From NCBI GenBank assembly GCA_018340375.1, contig JAFFJZ010000010.1, forward strand, positions 7,812,001-7,876,000: a stretch of 64,000 nt of DNA, read 5' to 3'. This DNA is from Gonatopus flavifemur (Eukaryota; Arthropoda; Insecta; Hymenoptera; Dryinidae). The position numbers and the translations under genes were made by a program. Positions within the stretch are counted from its first letter, which is position 1. The number at the start of each line of letters is the position of its first letter. Shown in pieces: positions 51,101 through 63,100 of the stretch. The notes below the pieces were generated by a model. The model saw only the letters and a list, made by a program, of their open reading frames with translations. It searched no databases and was not told the DNA's origin.

Positions 51101-54100
51101 TGGTTTTCACGTTCAAACTATTATTTTACATTCCTCTAGGAGATCTGGTTTTTTTTTTAAATGTATGTACATTTTTTCAAGTTAGGTTTTCTATTTTCCT
51201 AAAAGGTTTTAGATAGTTTGGATATACATCTGACCCAAAGGTCATACCTGTACTTTACGAGCGAGCTCCAAGATTATCGTGTCCTGCTCCCCTACTTCTG
51301 TTCCAAGCGTCTTCGAGGTGATTCGTGCCTCTTTCACAGCTTCAGACAGTGATTTCTCTGCAAGCTCGAGACGCGAAGTGAAGGACTGACGGAGTATTAA
51401 CCCCCAAATGGAGTTCAGGGATGAAACATATGCAAAATTGAGACCTCTCCCCGGACTTGGGCCTCTCACAGTTGAATTGAAATTCTCATTGTTGTGTATG
51501 AAAGCACATAAAATACCCATTCGAATAGAAGATTCATTTCGGATAGCAAATGTCTTTATTTTCTTCTTTAGCTTCACTTATTTAAACTTTTCTAGATTAG
51601 AGCGCGCTGCAAGAGTCATAAAATCCAGGTAGCGAATCGTTGATCGAAGAATCCCTCAAGAACTTTGAGAACATGGAAAGGGTTGTTGAAGAATTCTTTC
51701 ACATACTCTTCGTTGTTGGGGAAAAAGCGACAGACTACGGTGTAACTGAAAATTTCCTGAGCTCATGGTATTTCAAGTATTTTAGCACGTTATCTTTAAT
51801 GACACAAAAAATGTTCAGGTTTTTGAGAATCCTGGAACGGTTCAATCCTTTTAAAATTGATTCTATCAATGAAACATGAGAGCGTTGGGAGACCCATAAG
51901 CCGGTATTTCTTCCTATTCTGCCCTTTCCTTCTCAGTCCAAGAGGACATTTTCTTTGGTAGAATTTGTAATTCTTGTCATTTTCATGTTATTCTCCTGAA
52001 TGGATATTTTTTCACGAGCTTCGAACGGTTAATCGTAGATTTGTTCTTCATTCTGAGATTTGGCGATTCATCAACGTGCGAAATCGTGTATCTCTGCTAC
52101 CTTCGAAAAATGCTGTAGATGAATGTTTTCCATTAAGTAGTACCATTCTCGGCTACCGCTCAACCTTCTTGAGGGGAGGTTCTCATCAAGCGAATCCCGA
52201 AATAAGGTGATTTTCTCGAAAAACCGCTCTTTGGTTTTTTTCGAACACTATTTGTTTCCAGAGAAGAATAAAATGATGGTAACAACGAGAAATCATTGCT
52301 GTGAGAGTATATGTTTCAACACGTATCAGTAATTCTCATGGCATTATTTTTCACTAAACAAAATTTCCTTATGCACTTAAGGGGAGAAATACACGTGAAT
52401 GTTCCGTTTTTTAAGAATTTATTACGAAAAATTGACTGAAGATTCGTTGATGAAATGAAGCACATCTTGAAATATACATTTCAAACTATTTTTACAATTT
52501 TTTCGAGACAAAAATATTAAAAAATGGCGGAGTTGCAGCTGCTAGAAGTTGATACCTCATTTTTACGCCGTGCAGGTTACAGGTCTCAATTGTTTTCCAA
52601 AGTCAAAAAATCAATATTTTACCGTTAGAATACGCAAAAACACACAACTTGATGCGGAATGAGAACAAATAAAAATGGGAAATTGGAAATTCAGGGGCAT
52701 TTTGATAACAAACCTATTTTTTCTTCAATCAAAAAATTGAAAGAAGCAAAGTGAATGAATTTTGTTCTTTGTTTTCCTCTGCGTCAAGTTGTGCATTTTT
52801 ACATCTTTCAACGATAGAATTTTGGTTTTCTGATTTTAGATGAAAATTGAGAATTGCAGGCTGCACGGCGCAAAAATGACGTACCAACTCGTGGCCCCGC
52901 CATTTTTCAATTTTTTTATCTCAAAAAAATTGTAAATATAGGGTTCAATGTATATATCAAGATGTAGTTGATTTCATTAATGCACGGAGAAAAGAGATCT
53001 TCGAAAAATAGTCAAGTTCGCTGTCATACACGGAGAAAAATGGAACTCAAAAATATAATAAATTTTGTAAAAATCTGAGACTTTGTCTTAGTTTTTAAGT
53101 GAACCAGAAACTATAAGGTTTAGAAAATGGATTTTTACTAAAAAATATTAAAGATTATGAATACACAGTGGAAATTAATAAACACGATTAAAATTCAAAA
53201 TGCTGAACAGCTAAATTTTACTATGGACTTTATAAAATTCAACATTCAGCCTTCTGAATTTCAATCGTACCCTTTATTTTTTGTACAGCATTCATAATCT
53301 TTGGTATTTGTATGTAAAAATCCATTTTCTCAACCTTATCGTTTCTAGTCTATTAAAAAACTAAGAAAAAGTCTAAGATTTTCATGAAAAATTATTATAT
53401 CCTCGAGTTCCATTTTTCTCCGTGTACGTAGCACAGTCGCCCCCGATATCTGGAATAGTAAATTATGTCACGTCGCATTTTGATTTGTAGGCACATAAAA
53501 TTTAAATCCAGGGATGGAAATCACAGAACTTGCTAATCCTCATAGTGATTCACAAAAATACTACGTGGCATTACACTTTTTAATTCTTCGCATCACATAA
53601 TCAGTAAATTATGCAGCTCATTCTGCTGAGAATATATTAAAAACATTTATTGCGATGTCAAATAGTGAACTCTGCTATTTTCCAAAGAGGCAATTTTCTG
53701 CGTGTGTATCTCTAACCAATGTTTTCTAATAAATTTTCAAGCGGAAGAGACATTTATTCGTATTTCCCCCCTTAAGAGGATACCAGAGTTACCATCGGAG
53801 CACGTTTTCTTGCACTAAAATACTCGGAACTGAATTGATAAAAAAATCTGAAATTTCCAGGGATGATTCTTTGAAACCTAATCTAGGTCTGTACAGAGCC
53901 CCAATTAGGTTTCAAAGAATCATCCCTGGAAATGTCAGATTTCTTTATTGATTCAGTTCCGAGTATTTTAGTGCAAGAAAACATGCTCTGATGGTAACTC
54001 TGGTATTCTCTTGAGGTGATACCAGCGCCGGGACATTAGCCAAATTTGTTCTGACATTTTATACGAAAATGAAGCAATAAAATCAAAATATCGCTCTATA

Positions 54101-57100
54101 CAGACCTCCTTGAATTGATAAAGTTGGTCTGTATAGAGCGATGTTTTGATTTTTTTGCTTCATTTCTTAATGAAATGTCAGAATAAATTCGGCAAACGTC
54201 TCAGTTAACAACAACCCTCCGGTTTATTGTGCAAACCCCCGAGTTTTTTATTTACTTCCTTCCATGAACAAAAAAAAAATTTGAGAAAATCACGTTATTT
54301 TGGGGTCGCTAGATGAGAACCTCCCCTCAAAAGAATCCTGCAGATTCTTATACTAGTTCTACTTCAGTTCATTGAACAACATACTTGAAAAGGAGTATTT
54401 TCAACACATTATTCATATACATATATTCCACAAAACACACGTGTCATTTCTTGCACGAATATATATTTCCCGCAAATCCCACAAGATTCATACAAGAAAC
54501 ATGTGACTTCCTGTAACATTATATCTCTTGTACATTCTTGCAATCCCTTGTCATAATTCTGTGCATATGAATTTCATCTCGCATAAATTTGTAGGTTTCT
54601 AAAGTACTTCGGAAAGTTAACGAATTACTTGATGGATGAGGAAAATGAAGGATTTGTCGATGGTGCAAAGGAATTAAACGCAATGGCAAATTAGGTGCTC
54701 TTTTTCTGCTCATTTATCGCTCTATTCGTGTACGAAAGGAGGACGAGGCTGTGACAGATTCTGTGGGAGCTAGCTCAATCTTAGGGATGACATCACTCAG
54801 GAGAATGAATTGCGGATAACTCCGGGAAAATGGTGACTGTGACGATTTCCGAAGGAAATGTTATGATTTGGAAGAGAAAAAAGGCGTACAAAAAGAGCCA
54901 AATTGATTGAAATTTCTGTGTTTTATAATGCACTAAGGGAATCGATCTCAGGGGTGGAGGAGGGGTGTGATAAATACGTTGCGTTGGAAATAACTATGAA
55001 AATATGCACCTCATACCGACAATTTTTCTTTATACCTTAATCCTTGGAATTGATCGGGATACCACCCACATGTATGATTCAACATTACCCTGATAACACC
55101 CCAAGAATTCTTTTTCAAAAACAAGAATAAAATTCTTCAAGAACTCTTTTCGAACTAATGAATTCATAAAGAGCTCTGGAGGAGTTCAATCTTTTAAAAC
55201 AATACTTCCAGCATTCTCGAAGAAGCCGTTAATGTCCCAAACATTGAACTCCTTCAGAGTTCTTTATGAATTCATTACTTCGAAAAGAGTTCTTGAAGAA
55301 TTCTATTCTTGTTTTTATAAAAGAGTTCTTCGTGTGTTATCTGGGTACAAAATTCCGGTATCATTTGTGCCTACCCCACAGCCTACTTTTGTTTCTGGAT
55401 CTTGTTTGATGTGTCATTTTCGATGGCATCAGATGCATCTGAAGAGCACACAAATAGCACACGATTTGTGTGTCGTCCATAAGTCAATCCAATCCCACGT
55501 ATCTGTACAGCATACGAATAACACAAAATCTTTGACCAATCCAAGTTTTATTCTCCTAGGTAAATGTAGTTATCGAAATTGTGCTTGTTCAGTTTGAATC
55601 TGGCACAACCTTCTTCTTCTCATAACCGACGGGAGGACAAAAACCGTGATAAATTCGCACACAAAATAGTAAATCATTCTTCACCAAGTGTTTTTCCATT
55701 GTACTGATTTGGCTGTGCCATTCGAGGAATGGAATTTTGTAACTATTGTTGAACGAAAATGTTTAGAAAAGCAATAGAACCTAGTTCCAACACGGTTTTT
55801 GTTCACAGATTGGAGCAGATGGAAGGAGGAGCCAAATTTATCTGGCACTTAGTACAGCATCAGAATTTCGAGACCACCTATCAACGTTTAGCGATTATTA
55901 TGCATCTTTAGGTAAGACAAATTTTCTAATTTTATTCAAATTCACTATCTTTTAACAGTGATTGAAAATTAAAGAAACTTCAAAACGTTTGAAAACAACA
56001 AACATTTGTGAAATGCAGTGAGGAGTGCATAAACGAAACTCAAAAAAGAAAATATACTCGATTTTGTAATTAAAATCTTAGTCAGCGCTACAAATGATTC
56101 CGCTCTCTAAATCTGAAAGAGTGAAAAATCACGCGTTTCACTCCACTAAGTCTCGAAAGTGAGCCAGTCCGCTTCGAATGGGATTTTCACTCGTTTCGAG
56201 TGAATCCTCACTCTTTTAGAGTGGAAAAATTGATTCTAGAATTTGAGAGACTGTGAGTTTCTAAAATCCAACCTTGGAATATCACTGTAAAAGAGTGGAA
56301 ACTTCACTAAAAATTTCAACAGGCTCACTTTTGGCTGACTAAAGAGTGAAATCTCACTCTTTTCTTTTTGCCCAGCCAACCATGGATTGGTTCCAATCAT
56401 TGGTCAATTTGATTGATTCCAATAACATTTGCTAATAATTGATCAATTATTTGGGAATTATGTAGGATCTTTATGCGCATGTCCATTCATTGGATAATGA
56501 TTGATCGAAAATTGATGATTTTTGGAGGGCCAATTGTTGGTCGCTGATGCGGACATAGAACAGGACAATTATTGATCAATCTCGTGGTCCATAGAATTGA
56601 GCAAAAATTGATCATTCAACATACGTCGATAATCGAAAATCTGGAAATGTAAAACATCACTTATTTTCTATCGGTAATATGAAATTTTGCATTGTTTGTC
56701 GATGTCATGTTAATAGGATAGAATTATTTATTATGTATTGTTTATTACAAAAAATTGTTGTGATTTATCGATTCATTAATCTCCGTCGTATCAGTGATCG
56801 CAACTTATTCGAATTTTATATTATTCGTGGCGCGGTAAAATTGTCGCGATGAATTGAGGTTATTCATAACTTCAATTTCGGAGCATGAATGCAAATTCCT
56901 ATTATTATTATTATAACCGAGTGAACCAATTGAACTCCATTCCAATCAAAAAGTGTGGTTTCGGGTTATAATTTCTATTCGAATTAGCAATACGCAAATT
57001 GTGGATAATTATATATGATAATGTTAAATGAATGGATTCAGTTTCACAGTGCCGTCATCACAGTTTTGAAATGAAAAAATCAAAAACAAACCCAGAAAAC

Positions 57101-60100
57101 AAAGTGGTTCAATGATTGTACAATCATGGACACTTTGAAGTCGTTCACGATTTTACAATTAACTATATGATAAGTTAACACATTATTGACCAATGATGCA
57201 TGCATTGAAGACTACTGCAACTGTTGTGCATCAATGATTGTATAATAATTGATAGTATTCATGCATTAGCCATTCTGATAGTACAATCATTGGTCAATTG
57301 TTCATGCATCATTATGTCCATGAGATTGGGCGATCGTGGACTCGTTCGTTTTGTTTTCTGGGAATGTTCAACAAATTTGAACAAAATTCTGAAGTTATTA
57401 TATTAGTATTTTAAAGTGATTCAAAGTTTTATAGTATATATCAATCAATAACGAGTTATTGGTCAATTTTCGATCATTCTCAAACCAAAATAATTGTCCA
57501 ATAATTGCCAAATCATGGGTCACATTATTCCACAGCTGATGGCAGCACCTATGCCCATGCCATTGACCAAAGATTGCCCTGCAATTGGGAAATCCAATCA
57601 GTGTTGCCAGAACAGCAACACGGTTGCTAGATTTAGCACTATGAAAACATTTCTAGCCCTGAATTTTTAAGTACAGCACTTAGCACTATGGATAGCACTT
57701 AGATTAAATATCTAGCACTATTTTTTCAAATGGAACATATATTTATAGGTCATTACTAATTGAAAATTTTAATTATCTGAGTTATTTGCATAATGGAAAG
57801 TTCTATAATTTATATGAAGAGTTTCCTTCTATGCCAAAGGATTATTTAAATTGAAATTATTCGTTGGAATAAAAAGTATGTATTGTATCGTGATTGAGGA
57901 TTATTATTGGAAATATGTTGATTATTGAATAAATGATTACCTGATGGGAAAATTTTCAAGGATTAGTTTGATTCACCCTAAGGGGATAGGTCTTGCAGCA
58001 TATCTATTTTGAAAAAAATCATTATATATATCTATATTTGGTCAAATAAAAATATTGTTTTGTTAGAAAAAAGTCCAGTTTACAGCAGGGTTGGAAGTCA
58101 TTCAATTAAAACTCATTTGAATTGACGTTCAATGAACAATAAAAATTTAATTTTCAATTAAAAATTAAATTAAATTCTTAATTGAAATTTTTTTGCAACA
58201 AACAATTAAATTAAATTCTCAATGGAGGTAATTTCCATTTGACAAATCAATTTAATTGATTCAAAATCAAGCAATGGTTGATCCATTTTTCTTATGTTTT
58301 CTTGTTCTTTCTTAATTAACAAATACAGAAAAACAAGAGCGCATCAGGAAAATCAATCAATCATTGCTTGATTTTAAAGCAATTACATTTATTTGATAAT
58401 TGGAAACGACTTCAATTAAGAATTGAATTGAATTTTCAATTGAAGAAACTTTCAAATAAGAATTAAATTCTAATTGTTAATTGGGTGCTTCTTCAATTAA
58501 CTAATTTACAACCCTGGTTTACAGAATATTGATACATGATTTTGGTCATTGAATATCGAATCAAATATCCCTGAACATCTATTTGGAGATGTAAAATGGA
58601 AAAATAAATATACAAGGTATCTCACTAAACACTCTGACCCTGCTGAATGTAAATTCCTGATATAACAAAATGTGCAAAATTCACAAATTCAAAATTCTCT
58701 ATTTTTCCCGCGTTTTTTTTTAGCACTAACATTTGGCAACATCGAAAAAAATCTAGCACTGTCACCAATTCTAATTTAGCTCTGAACAGCAGCGACTGCT
58801 GCGTCATCTAGCTCTGCGAGTCTATAACCTTCTGGCAACACTTATCCAATGGTCCCCTGAAATTGATCAATTATTGATCGCCAATGCGGACACAAAAATG
58901 GACAATCATTGATCAATCCCACCCAATCTCATTGGGTAATAATTGACCAGTTATTTATCAGCTTTGGTTAGCTGGGTGGATGCAAATGCAAAGGTAGTTC
59001 CATCGAACCAAGTTGAAAAAAAACTACTCGGAATTTCATTTTTAAAAGAATTTGAAATTCTTCGGGATAATTTTTGAGAATTTCACACATTTTTAGAAGT
59101 TCAAACAATTTTGTCGGAGAAAAAATACCACCAGATCGGGAACCGCGAATTTTTCGCGAACCGTTTTGTTACCACGGTTATAATTCATCTGAAATCCGTC
59201 AACGGTGCTGTCTGTAACTCAAATAAATCACGTGATGTTTTGTTTTTGTATAAATCAGCGTCTCTTGCGAACAAATTGGGAAATAACGAGGGGTGACAAA
59301 TCATTAAGCATACACTGAGAATCCGATTTCTTAGATTGTAAGTAAATTCCTTTGCCCTCATTCTGATAATTCTTGTTTCCAATCGAAAAGATAGTTCATT
59401 CCAATGAGAGAATTCATTCTCATTGAATTGAAATTATATTCTTCGAATTCAAAAAGGAATATATTTCTGTTTCCATTTGATGAAGAATTTTTCCATTGAA
59501 AAAAAATATTTGCTTCCAATGTAAAAAATTGGGTTCTCAGTGTATTTTTGATCGAGTTGCACCTCTCTGCATCAGATTTTGAAGCCATTTCTGCATTAGT
59601 TTCTTTTCCATGATCCCAGCACAGAATATCGGATTGAAATTCAAGAATTTGAATTCGAATTTTGGAGTTATGGAATTGATTTTACAGAAATTCTATTCAC
59701 CTCAATTCTAACCTATTCTACAGTCAAATCGTATTCCAAATCTGGAATTCAAATTCAATTTTTCCAATGTAAAATTTAAAATAACAATTTCTATATAGTC
59801 AATGAATTACCTTTACGATATTGAATGAGAGATTTTCATTTCTGTTAGGAGAATTCAATACAGAATAGCAACTGGAATTCATACATGATATTGAAATTTG
59901 AATATTTCAATTTTTTCTATTTATATGTACTTATTCTTTTTTTGGAGAATTCGAATTGGACAGAATAGGGAATTCCTATTCTTTTCTATTCCATCTGATA
60001 ATCTTTCATGTTCCCTTTGCGATAAAAGAGAATGTACAATTATTATTGTCATGAATGATTACATGGTATGAACAATTTCATTGCACCAGGTCCACCGAAT

Positions 60101-63100
60101 CCAGACAACGTACCGGACGATGGGAAACTTAAATCAGAAATGATGGTGAAAGATAATAGGCGATATTACCTAGATCTTAAAGAAAACTCTCGTGGTCGAT
60201 TTTTACGGGTAAGTACTTGTCTTTTCTTAGATTGAATTTTAAAATAACCCTGAAGAAAACAACCAACTCATCCATATCTGTAACTTATCATTAGTCGAGA
60301 AAACATTATTGGATCTGCTCAGATCTGATAGGACATGGACTTATAGTTCCACAAACTTGTCCTTGTTCGTTCTACAGGGTCGGAGGATGTCTAAAACGTT
60401 CTCATATTATCCAAAACCGGTCCATCCTGGTTTAAAAAATCCATTAAATCAGATATAATTGAATTCCATGAGATTTGGCCAAAACATTGTCCGAGATTCA
60501 TTGAGATTGTTAGTGGAGAAATTCATGAAACCGACCAAATTTCATTGACGGATGATCAGATGAGATTTAATCAGACCTGGGTTCAATTTTAACCTTCCAA
60601 TTTTTTTCTAATTAAAAATCTTTGAATTTTTCGTCTCATATTCGTGGTTTTTTTTTAAAGTTTGTTATTTTCCAATACTCTATTCATAATCTAGTTCACA
60701 TAGGATATACCACGTTATTCTTAGTGAACCTGTTCCATTCATGTATGTTCTTATTTAATAAATCTATGATGCAGTATTTAAATATTGGAAAATAGCAAAC
60801 TATAAAAAAAACCATGAATATGAGACGAAGAATTCAAAGATTTTCAATTAGAAAAAATTTTTACTGAACAAAAAGTTCTAAGAATTGATCGAAGGATATG
60901 CTGAAATTTTTTCAGAATTTTTTAACGACTTATTTTGAATTTGACGATTTTGAAAATTCAAAACAGTCGTTAAAAATTCTGAAAGAATTCCAGCGTGTTC
61001 TTTCATCAGTTCTGAGAACTTTTTGTTCAGTAACATTTTCCTCTAAAGTCCATCGTTTTTGGATGAAAAATCTTTGAAGTTTCTGACGTTTGTTCCGCGT
61101 TTGAACCGCCATTTTGATGGTTTCCACATTGATTTTCATAATTGTCAAAAGCATAAACTGAAGTTTGGGATAAATTGACGTGGCTCCTGTAGTTACAACA
61201 AGAATTCTAAAATTATTCCAATGTGAAAACGTAAGATTGAGAAAAAAAAATTTTGAAAATTCGCGTTTTTCTGGAAAAAAAAAACCCAGATATCTTGTCA
61301 CAGGGACATTTTCGGAAAAACCGATGGCAGATTCTGAAAAATGAGTCAATTTTACATCGACAATGCTTATTCCAGAATTTTTCAGGAATTTTTTTCTCAG
61401 AAAGTACGAGCGTTGAAAAACGCAACGAAAAAATGTCATTTGGGACTTAATGGGTTAATGAGATTTTGCGAGATTCAACAACACCCAGAAAAATGGTATA
61501 CCTGGATTTATTCGATTCAACGAAAATCTGTTTGAATCAACTAGAATTTATTTGATTCAACTACAATGTCTATTCATATATGAACCTACTAGAGTTTTAG
61601 TTGGATCAGATAAACAATTTATTTCATCCAAATAAATTTTTATTTATTTCAAATAAAATTTTATTGGGAACAATTAAATCTCTAGTAGGTTCATATTCAA
61701 GTAAACCATTTCTCTGGGTGAACGGGTTTTTCTAACCAGGGACCACTGCAGTAGTGTCCAAACATCAATTCTGTTAATGCCCAGTGCTCGTCCCGTTGTG
61801 TCCCGGATAGCATTTGTGATTTTTGAAACATCTCCATCTCTGTTCATAGATGTCCAAGAGATGTCCATATCAGACCACATCATGACTATGGACAACTTTA
61901 GACTAACTACAGACGAAAAAGGATTATTCCTATTATAGACAAGTCTAGACAATTTAAAATTCCTCATTACAACTGTGGACAATTTTCGACCTATTACTAC
62001 GGACAAAAAGGATCATTTCTGTTGCGGACACGTGTAGGCAATTCCAGGACACAACTGGAAGTTTTGCATTGTGGCTAAGGATAACTTTGGACTAACTACA
62101 GATCGGAAAGCATCATTGCTATTGTGACCGAATCTAAACCTTCCCGAGACACAATTTGAAATGTTGCATCATGATTGTGGACGAATTCAGATAACTCTCT
62201 GAGACGTTGGGCGGGCACATTTATGGACAAATAGAAATCATTTGTGTGCATTAAACAAATTCGTACGACTCTAGAACAGGAAACAGAATTGAATATTTTC
62301 CCTATGGATTCCTCAAGACAAGTTCGTGGAGCTTTCGGATATACTGTCCGCGCAACAGAGGACATTCCTTGAACAAGTTCCAAATTTGAAACAAACTGAC
62401 ATTTACAGACATTCTAGACTGATTTTGGATAAAACGTGTGAACCGCTTTTGGGCATTTCGAGCCAATGGTTTAAGATTCCCACAATATCTAGATCAAATT
62501 CAAACTTGATAATATATTTTGATTATATGCATAGGTATCACAAACGATAACACGAGGTGGACCTAGAACGCAAATTGCAATACCAGCGCAAGGAATGATA
62601 GAATTCCGCGATGCCTTGACGGATCTTCTTGAGGAATTTGGAACAGACGACGGTGGCTACAAAGGCGATTTACCAGAAGGACGTTACATGCGTGTCGATA
62701 GCAAGAACTTTTACTTCGACATTGGACAAAATAATCGTGGCATTTACATGAGAATTTCCGAGGTTCGTTCACTCCCAGCATCACACAGTACCAATCCACG
62801 CGCATAAAAAAATCTCACCCTCTCTCGTCCTTATTTCTTCTTTCAGGTGAAAACAAATTTCAGAACAGCCATCACCGTACCGGAAAAATCGTGGGCTCGT
62901 TTTCGTGATATATTCGCAGATTATTGTGAAAAAATGAAAGAGGGCGGCGCTGGCGCCGGCATGGGCGGTGGGGGGAGCGGAAGCGGCGGAAACGTACTGT
63001 CGGAGGGAAAGGGATCATCCGTAGGACAAGTTTCATCGCCATCCTCGTCTTCGCAACAGCCTAATCCCAATCCGAATTTAGATTCTCCCCTAATCAAGTG

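Larger units (their letters stand above)
52374..53780. mobile_element. Foldback with ACTTAAGGGG ends, interrupted
   Basis: CACTTAAGGGGAGAAATACA at the left is inverted with CGTATTTCCCCCCTTAAG at the right. A large inner hairpin (AACACACAACTTGATGCG / CGTCAAGTTGTGCATTTT) loops near 52740. The right arm is broken at about 52983 by elements with CACGGAGAAAAG tips. Confidence 0.65.
52169..54330. mobile_element. 2.2 kb element with TTGAGGGGAGGTTCTCATC ends
   Basis: The left end TTGAGGGGAGGTTCTCATCA is inverted at the right as TGAGAACCTCCCCTCAA. Just inside both ends is a TAAGGTGATTTTCTCGA-like stretch. The same ends occur at 13781 and 16743. No ORF for mobility; the interior is entirely palindromes. 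Confidence 0.7.
50979..55808 (+). other. Pur-alpha: Pur-alpha intron between exons b and c
   Basis: Begins GTAAAT and ends TTCACAG. It is dominated by the 2.2 kb element 52169-54330 and a TA-flanked hairpin at 55088-55345. 51060-52160 and 54331-55080 hold no gene that I can see; 54700-54860 is less AT-rich than average. Confidence 0.8.
56371..58976. mobile_element. Foldback with CCCAGCCAACC ends and TTGATCAATT-rich arms
   Basis: The left end CCCAGCCAACCATGGATTGG is inverted with TTTGGTTAGCTGGG. Both flanks of the interior carry ATTGATCAAT, CCAATAATTG and GCGGACA words in opposite orientation. The hAT-like element 57599-58842 interrupts it near the right side. Confidence 0.7.
55912..60089 (+). 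other. Pur-alpha: Pur-alpha intron between exons c and d
   Basis: Begins GTAAGA and ends GCACCAG. It contains the GAGTGA-type repeat, the 56371-58976 foldback with two nested hAT-like elements, and a TA-flanked hairpin at 59313-59542. 59545-60089 is AT-rich, GAATTC-rich sequence without a gene. Confidence 0.8.
60209..62534 (+). other. Pur-alpha: Pur-alpha intron between exons d and e
   Basis: Begins GTAAGT and ends TATGCATAG. It holds hairpins at 60601-60859, 60861-61035 and 61491-61722 and a decayed tandem repeat at 61885-62265. The rest (60209-60600, 61036-61490, 62266-62534) shows no gene. Confidence 0.8.

Noticed and set aside
60930..61439. 169-codon minus-strand ORF
   Set aside because: It starts beyond one hairpin and reads through another, with low-complexity composition and no recognisable domain; it lies in a Pur-alpha intron.
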